Source of the DNA: Metellina segmentata
Lineage: Eukaryota > Arthropoda > Arachnida > Araneae > Tetragnathidae
Direction of reading: 5' to 3'
Assembly: GCA_947359465.1 (NCBI GenBank)
Contig: OX375872.1
Location: 128,003,337-128,067,336, forward strand
DNA length: 64,000 bases
This document shows positions 57,200 to 64,000 of the stretch, piece by piece. The translations under genes were made by a program, and so were the position numbers. Positions within the stretch are counted from its first letter, which is position 1; the number at the start of each line of letters is the position of its first letter. The notes beneath the pieces were generated by a model. The model was not told where the DNA came from. It worked only from the letters and a program-made list of their open reading frames with translations, and did not search any database.

Positions 57200-58544
57200 T
57201 TAAGACTCGGTGGTCGTTAATTCTAGAGTGCGACGCCACATTATTTGAAACTTGATTAACTGAAATTGATTTGAAACCAAATACATGATTCTCAATAAAT
57301 GCGTGGAAAATTTTTCTGGTGCTTTGATCAGAAACATCACCAACAATTAAGGAACAAAATAATTTATTTATAAAAAGTAAACTGAAGATCATCTACTATT
57401 GTGTGAAAGGAAAAATGTTCAAGAGTCATATGAAAAGACTTAAGCATTTTAGAAGTGAGTGTTACGCAAATATATTTCTGTCTTTGAAAGAACGTTTCCC
57501 ATCCGATAAAACATGCCATCTATTACTTGTGGAAGACTTGCTATATAATTCATTAGCATTGAATTAACCTGATCAAATGTACTGCAGCCTCGGCTGAGAA
57601 GATAATGTAAAACTGCTTGAAAAAATCTCTAATTCTTTCAAGTCTTATCGATCAATTGATTTGTTTAAAAAGTGCAAGTCTTCTTTAAAAACCTCAGATA
57701 CATTTACAGAGACAGTGCCAATTGAGCATCAAAGAATATACTTTCTTTAGGTGCTACTACTAATTTAATGAATGAATCATCCAAAAATAAAGTTTGGAGT
57801 ATTTTCGACTGTAAACAGTTGTTCTATGGGCAAATCATGTAGTCTTCCGAGATACAAAATTATTCTTATAAAAAGCTTCACTCTCCATGTTTATGTATCT
57901 ATCATCAAAGTGGCTTTACTTTTCTTAACATGTGCATGCTCATTGCACTTGCGCACATCAACACCATGATAAGTATTAAATGAAAGTTGCCTTTTTTTTA
58001 GCATACACACATATCGAAGATTACTCTACAGACCTTATGAATAACTCAACTGAGCATTTTTTCCATAATAATCTCACATTACCATAATAGGAAGTTTGTT
58101 CACAATATAAAGGACATCCTGTAATTAAGAAACGGTGGTCGCTTATTCAAGAGTGCGATGCCGTATTATTTGAAAGCTTGAATAACGGAAATAGATTTGA
58201 AACGAAATCATTGATCTCTACTATTATAAAATGAAGTTTCTGTGTTTATGTGTGTCGGGTTTATACGGGGTTCCCTGACGAATTTATGGCATTCACACTA
58301 ATGAAATTTGGCACACATGTAGTACGAATTTTTTTGCAATTATTTACCAGCCCGATTTTTAAAATTTCATCTAGAAAATTTTATTAAAATTTTATTAATT
58401 ATTAAATAATTAATACGATATTGAATTATTATTTGTTTTCCTCTGAATGGCAACAGTCTTGAATCGGTCTTGCCTCTGATTCAAATTGTGACTGTTAAGT
58501 GTGCGTCTATTCACACTGCTGACGCCAGTAAAACGGTAATCCAT

Positions 58545-59105
58545 TTTAATAAATTTGTATTGTTTTTAATGCTTTTCTAAATGCATAATTTTCTTTTTTC
58601 TTTGTTTATTATTGTTAATGTGATTTTTATAACTTTTTCAACAAAGCATAATTACATTTTTCCTTTGTTTCTTATTGTAATTTGAAATCGTAACTATACT
58701 TTTTATTAACGGTTTATTCTTATATATATCTTTTTCCTTTGGTTCTTATTGTTTTTGTGTTTTTCTTAATATTTTTAAGGCATATCTTTGTTTGTTATTG
58801 TCATTTTGTAATCCTAACTGTCGTCTTTAAAGTTATATATTAACGGTTTCTAATTTTGGTTTGTTTCTACTGATTTTTTAAAACCATAATATTATTTGTT
58901 TGTTTCTTACTGTAATTTTGTAATCCTAACTATCGTTTTTGAAGTTATACAACGGTTTCTATTTTTGGTTTGTTTCAGCGATTTTTTAAAACCATAATAT
59001 TATTTGTTTGTTTCTTATTGTCAGTTTGTAATCCTAACTATCGTTGTTAAAGTTATATATTAACGGTTTAATCCTTTTTTAACTTATATATTAACGGTTT
59101 ATTAT
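58545..59105. repeat. Degenerate tandem repeat of about 110 bp in the Helitron 2 leader
   Basis: The counterpart of 46170-46735, with the same landmarks. The rest of 58215-59275 is gene-free leader. Confidence 0.65.
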
Positions 59106-59360
59106 TCTCATTTTGGAAGTCACAACAACTCCACTTTTCTGACAACTAATAAACAGAATTTAAAACACGAACCATAAAGTTCAAAGCACACAACAATACC
59201 TCAACAATAAAGGCAAAGGTGGTGAAAGCACCCAACAATCTTTACTTTTTTTAAAGTACAGAAATAGCTTTCAATATGCCACAGCCTCCCACCAAACGAA
59301 AGAAGAAAGGTTTTGTAAGACAACAGCGAGAGACCAGAGAAAGAGCACAAAGAATTAGAG

Positions 59361-59578
59361 AAGCTGAATCCAGTAACAAATTTCAACATTTTACTAAGAA
59401 GCAAAGACCTGTTCCATCAGCCTAAAAAGACAAACACGACAGCGACAAATGAGAAAACGAAAACGAAGAAGAAGAGAAGCTGAATCCAGCCTACAAAGAC
59501 AAACACGACAGCGACAAAACAGAGAACGGGATCGAAGAAGAGAAGCTGAATCCAGCCTAGAAAGAGAAACTCGAATGC
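59361..59578 (+). repeat. Coding minisatellite in the RepHel N-terminus, copy 2
   Basis: About three copies of the EAxSSLxRQTRQRQNRERxRR repeat, the first split by the 47-bp insertion. It is directly followed by the conserved MRAFTNF segment at 59575. Confidence 0.85.
59374..59420 (+). other. 47-bp templated insertion in RepHel copy 2
   Basis: Copy 1 reads GAATCCAGCCTAAAAAG here; copy 2 has 47 extra bases between CCAG and CCTA. 42 of these (about 59378-59419) are an exact copy of 60420-60461 in the same gene, about 1.04 kb downstream. The insertion shifts the frame and brings in a stop. Confidence 0.9.
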
Positions 59579-62500
59579 GCGCGTTTACAAATTTTGATAA
59601 TGCAGCTTTTATTTACGACCCATCTGCAGATTATCAATCTCATACTTTGTGCACCATTGGATCCATGTGTTTTACATGCCAACACTGTGGAGCAAAAAAG
59701 TGGAAGGGTGAAACCCCAGGTATGTGCTGCAGTGGAGGAAAGGTTAAACTGTCACTGTTAATGGATCCACCTGAGCCCCTACATTCTTTACTCATCGGAG
59801 ATTCAGCAGAATCTAAACATTTCTTGGCACATATTAGAAGGTACATGCCAACATTTAAGGATCAGGGTCAAGTTTATCACCGCATCGGAAGTGTACACCC
59901 TCTACCGAATGAAGAGTCAAGGTTTCTGCAAGTATATTTTGTTGGAGATGATACACAACAAGCAGAGCAGCGTTGCAAAAACGTTCCGCAGACAAGGCCA
60001 GATGTAGTGCTTCAGTTGCAACACATGCTGGCTCGCCACAACTCTTACATCCAGAGCTTAAAATCGGCCATGGATAAGATCGGCCCTGAATTGAAACTGG
60101 TAATATTAGCAGACAAAACCCCACATGGTGAACATGAGAGGCGCTTTAATGCACCAACAACAGGAGAAGTGGCGTTGATAATGGTGGGAGAACACCATAG
60201 ACCAAGGGACATAGTTTTAGAAGAAAGAAGTGGTACCATCAAGAGAATTCCCGATACGCACAGGTCCTACGATGCGCTGCAATATCCACTCATGTTTTGG
60301 CAGGGGGAGGATGGATATAATTTTGAACTGCGACAAACAAACCCAACTACAGGATTGCCGCTAACTAAGAACATTTCTGCTATGCAGTTCTACGCTCACA
60401 GAATAATGATGCGCTCTTCAAATTTCAACATTTTACTAAGAAGCAAAGACCTGTTCCATCAATTTACTGTAGACATGTATGCCAAAATTGAATCAGAAAG
60501 GCTGTTGTACATACGACTCAATCAGAGAACGCTCAAAGTGGAACAGTATGCACATTTGAGGGATGCAGTGATGAACGATGGAAATGTTGCAGACATAGGT
60601 CTGTTAATTATCTTGCCTTCCAGCTTTACTGGTGGTCCCAGGTACATGCATGAGCGTACTCAAGATGCCATGACCTACGTTAGAAACTATGGTAGACCAG
60701 ACCTCTTCATCACCTTCACATGCAATCCAAAGTGGACAGAGATAGAGCAAGAAGTATTTGTTGGCCAAAAACCACAGGATCGTCATGATTTGTTGGCAAG
60801 AGTCTTCCATCAAAAGCAAAAAGCTCTCATGAGTCTAATCACAAAAGGAAAGATTTTTGGACAGGTCAAATGTCACATGTACACGATAGAGTGGCAAAAG
60901 CGCGGACTTCCGCATGCACACATCCTGATTTGGCTCAAACACTCAATACATGTTCACAGAGTGGATGAATTCATCAGTGCAGAAATCCCTAATCCACAAG
61001 AAGACCCACAACTCTTCGCAATAGTAACAAAACAAATGGTGCACGGCCCCTGCGGATGCATAAATCCACGCTCTCCATGCATGAAGGATAGAATTTGCAC
61101 AAAGCGATTCCCACGCCGTTTTTTAAAACAGACGCAAACAGGACAAGACGGATATCCACTTTATCGTCGTAGGTCACCGCAAGACGGGGGATTTACTGCA
61201 AAGGTCTTTTTACGGGGATCAGAAGTGTTTGTGGACAATACATGGATTGTGCCATATTGCCCTCTACTAACAAAAATTTTCAATGCACATATCAACGTTG
61301 AGTATTGCAATTCTGTCAAATCTATAAAGTATGTCTGCAAGTATGTCAACAAAGGTTCTGACATGGCAGTGTTTGAATTAACCAGTGGAGAGAACAACCG
61401 AAATGAAATCAGCCAATATGAAATGGGAAGATACATCAGCAGCAACGAAGCAGTATGGAGAATACTGAACTTTCCAATTCATGAACGCCATCCCACAGTC
61501 GTTCATTTAAGCATCCACCTTGAGAATGGCCAGAGAGTCTACTTCACAACCGAAAATGCTGCAGAACGTGCCCAATCATCTCAACAAACAACACTCACGG
61601 CTTTCTTCCGACTTTGCACCCAATATGACTTTGCGCGCACCCTTTTGTACAACCAAGTACCAAATTACTACACTTGGAACACCACAAACAAGACATGGAA
61701 CCGTCGAAAGCAAGGACAAGTTGTGCCGGAACAAGCGGGAATAAGGTACAGCGACGCACTAGGCCGTGTTTACACCGTCCATCCAACCAACTCGGAATGC
61801 TTTCACCTTCGACTCTTGCTGCATGAAGTACGAGGGCCGGTGTCATTTGCAGATTTGAAAACATTTGAAGGAAGAATCTGTACAAACTACAAAGAGGCTT
61901 GCCAGCTCAGAGGACTTCTGGAAAACGACGACCACTGGAACAAAGCATTGGAAGAAGTAGCTGCAGCTCGATCACCAAAGACTTTACGCAATCTTTTTGC
62001 CGTTATGCTACAAACATGCGCAATGTCTTCTCCCCATCACTTATGGATAAACCACAAGGAGAACCTTTCTGAAGACTTACTGCACCAAGCACGCATACAG
62101 CAACACAATATGGATTTGGACTACACTGATGACATATTCAACAAAGCTCTAATCTACATAGAAAATAAGGTCGCATTGTTGGGTGGATCTGACCTCAAAA
62201 GTTTTGGACTACCACAACCCAATCGAAACTGCGATTCAGTACTACCGAGTGAGGAATTCGCGGAAACAAACTATGATGCAAATGTAATAACAGCATACAT
62301 AGAGGACAATGAGCCAAAAATGGTACAAGATCAAAGGGAAGCATTTGACAACATTACAAAAGCAGTTTTTGATAGGCAGAGTGTCATATTCTTTTTGGAT
62401 GCTCCTGGCGGTACGGGTAAGACCTTTCTCATCAATCTCCTCTTGGCTTAAGTACGACAGACAAACGACATTGCCCTGGCTGTAGCTTCATCGGGCATTG

Positions 62501-63681
62501 CTGCAACACTATTGACGGGAGGCAGGACTGCTCACTCGGCTTTCAAGTTACCGTTACATTTGGCAAGCGTAGAAAGTCCTACATGTAACATTTCAAGAAA
62601 TTCGGCAAAGGCAAAGGTTTTACAGCATTGCAAGCTCATTGTCTGGGATGAATGTACTATGTCCCATAAAGCCGCATTCGAAGCACTTGATGTCACGTTG
62701 AAAGACCTCAGACATAACAATGAGATAATGGGAGGCGTCACTATGGTGTTAGCTGGCGACTTTCGCCAGACATTTCCGGTTATTCCCCTCGGAACCAGGG
62801 CGGATGAAATGCAAGCCTGATTGAAATCATCTCACATTTGGAATGGCATCCACATACTTCGACTGTCGACAAACATGCGAGCTCATGTAACAGGTGATCC
62901 CTCTGCCCACATTTTTGCAGATAATCTACTTCAAGTGGGAAATGGTGCCATTGTTTCTGACAAAACAGATGGAAGTATACCAATACAAAGCATTGCAAAT
63001 ATTGTTAACACACAACAAGAGCTCAAAGACGCAGTGTACCCAAATGTCGCACAACACTTTACTAATAACATTTGGCTGTGCCAAAGGGCAATTCTTGCCC
63101 CAAGAAACGAAGATGTAAATGTTATCAACAAGCAACTGTTGCAACAATTGCCCGGTAGTGTTACAATTTACAAATCTATCGACACTACGTGTAACACAGA
63201 TGAGGCCGTAAACTACACTACAGAGTTTATAAACTCACTGAAACCATCTGGAGTACCCTCTCACATATTGGAGCTAGAGATTGGGGCACCAATCATGCTT
63301 CTAAGAAATCTCAATCCACCTTCACTCTGTAATGGCACAAGACTGTCTGTCAAGAAACTCATGCCAAATATTATTCAAGCCACCATCATGACTGGACATG
63401 CCACAGTTGAAGACGTTTTCATTCCGAGAATACCAATCATCCCTTCTGATATCCCATTTCAATTTAAAAGACTTCAGTTCCCGGTTCGTTTAAGTTTCGC
63501 TATGAGCATCAACAAGGCGCAAGGACAATCGTTGAAAGTTGTAGGACTCGACCTCATTAAACCGGATTTCTCACACGGTCAAATGTATGTGGGGTGTTCG
63601 AGAGTTGGACAAGCCAGTAATCTTTACATCCTAGCTCCAAATGGAAGGACATTAAACATAGTGTACAATGAAACTCTGTAA

Positions 63682-64000
63682 TATATAAAATATCTCTTCC
63701 AAACCACCATCAAAATTTTCCATCCAATGTTGTCCAAAGCCACAGGTGTCATCACAGGTTGTAAATGTATGTTATGTTAAAATACGCCATCATACTGTTT
63801 CACACTTATTGGCACCACCAAATTAACCATCCATAGAACCACCATTAAATTTGTCAAAAGCCACACATGTTAAGTCATGTCAAAGTCAGCCTCATTTTTT
63901 ATATTTATGTTTTTCTCTCACACAGGTGCAAGGTGGCAACTACAATAAAACCTCAATCCCATATCGGTTAAAATCCACCTTCAACATTTTACATGCAATC
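63682..64000. other. Helitron 2 region after the transposase stop, no gene
   Basis: AT-rich. It matches copy 1 up to about 63825. Beyond that it has Helitron sequence (CCATCCATAGAACCACC...) that copy 1 has lost. Confidence 0.6.

Larger units (their letters stand above)
55845..58214. repeat. Array unit 13, right part
   Basis: It continues the unit from position about 1011 to 3375 and includes a SINE (56374-56636) and a decayed frame (56801-57199). It ends at CATTGA, the same bases that precede Helitron copy 1. It shares several variants with units 7 and 11. The 55845-56358 and 57200-58214 stretches hold no gene. Confidence 0.92.
59276..63681 (+). pseudogene. Helitron Rep/helicase (RepHel) pseudogene, copy 2, nearly full length
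   Basis: HUH nickase plus Pif1-like helicase for rolling-circle transposition, about 1450 codons without the insertion. ATG 59276 matches the start in copy 1; a 47-bp insertion (59374-59420) shifts the frame, after which 59449-63681 stays in one frame. Rep motifs: FITFTCNPKW ending at 60735, HUH (HAH) at 60913-60921, and two tyrosines in YVCKYVNKG at 61330 and 61342. Helicase motifs: Walker A DAPGGTGKT at 62398-62424, Walker B WDE at 62644-62652, GDFRQ at 62755-62769, INKAQGQS at 63508-63531, then YVGCSR. Two in-frame stops interrupt the helicase: TAA 62449-62451, eight codons after Walker A, and TGA 62818-62820. Both recur in copy 1. Confidence 0.93.
58215..64000 (+). mobile_element. Helitron copy 2 (3' end outside the window)
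   Basis: It begins TCTCTACTATTATAAAATG after the flank GAAACGAAATCATTGA, identical to the flank of copy 1. It is highly similar to copy 1 over leader and gene. Its 3' part keeps sequence (from about 63825) that copy 1 lacks. No CTAG end is seen before the window stops. Confidence 0.92.

Overview
The window looks like nuclear DNA of an AT-rich invertebrate, plausibly an arthropod; the sequence itself does not fix the species. The evidence is a tRNA-derived SINE with target-site duplications, Helitron rolling-circle transposons with Rep/helicase proteins, a probable Ty3/gypsy remnant and splice-site-like signals. There are no operons or Shine-Dalgarno sites. I see no intact host gene, rRNA or functional tRNA.

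Region 1 (1-45831) is a head-to-tail array of a macrosatellite with a unit of about 4.0 kb: eleven complete units and a twelfth that is truncated. Each unit has gene-free AT-rich DNA, a 263-265 bp tRNA-derived SINE flanked by a 15-bp target-site duplication, a decayed Lys/Glu-rich reading frame, and a segment that is an old internal duplication. Units 1-5 (type I) and 6-11 (type II) differ mainly in a block of about 700 bp covering the SINE and the start of the reading frame. Outside that block they are nearly identical, which suggests continuing gene conversion or unequal exchange.

Region 2 (45832-51527) is a complete but dead Helitron with 5' TC and 3' hairpin-CTAG ends, inserted between A and T of unit 12. 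Its Rep/Hel gene is broken by frameshifts, stop codons and a 177-bp deletion.

Region 3 (51528-58214) is a scrambled end of unit 12 followed by a divergent unit 13. Unit 13 is interrupted by a 1.6-kb piece with gypsy-integrase-like coding sequence (52468-54085) and by a non-autonomous Helitron (54216-55844) that may carry a captured exon.

Region 4 (58215-64000) is a second Helitron of the same family, at the same nucleotide of its unit as the first and sharing two stop codons with it. It runs off the window. The most likely history is that one Helitron-carrying unit, already inactive, was copied together with its flanks. The array edge is thus a divergent, transposon-rich border beside a homogenised core. 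The Helitron protein would nick and unwind DNA for rolling-circle transposition, but neither copy here encodes an intact one.
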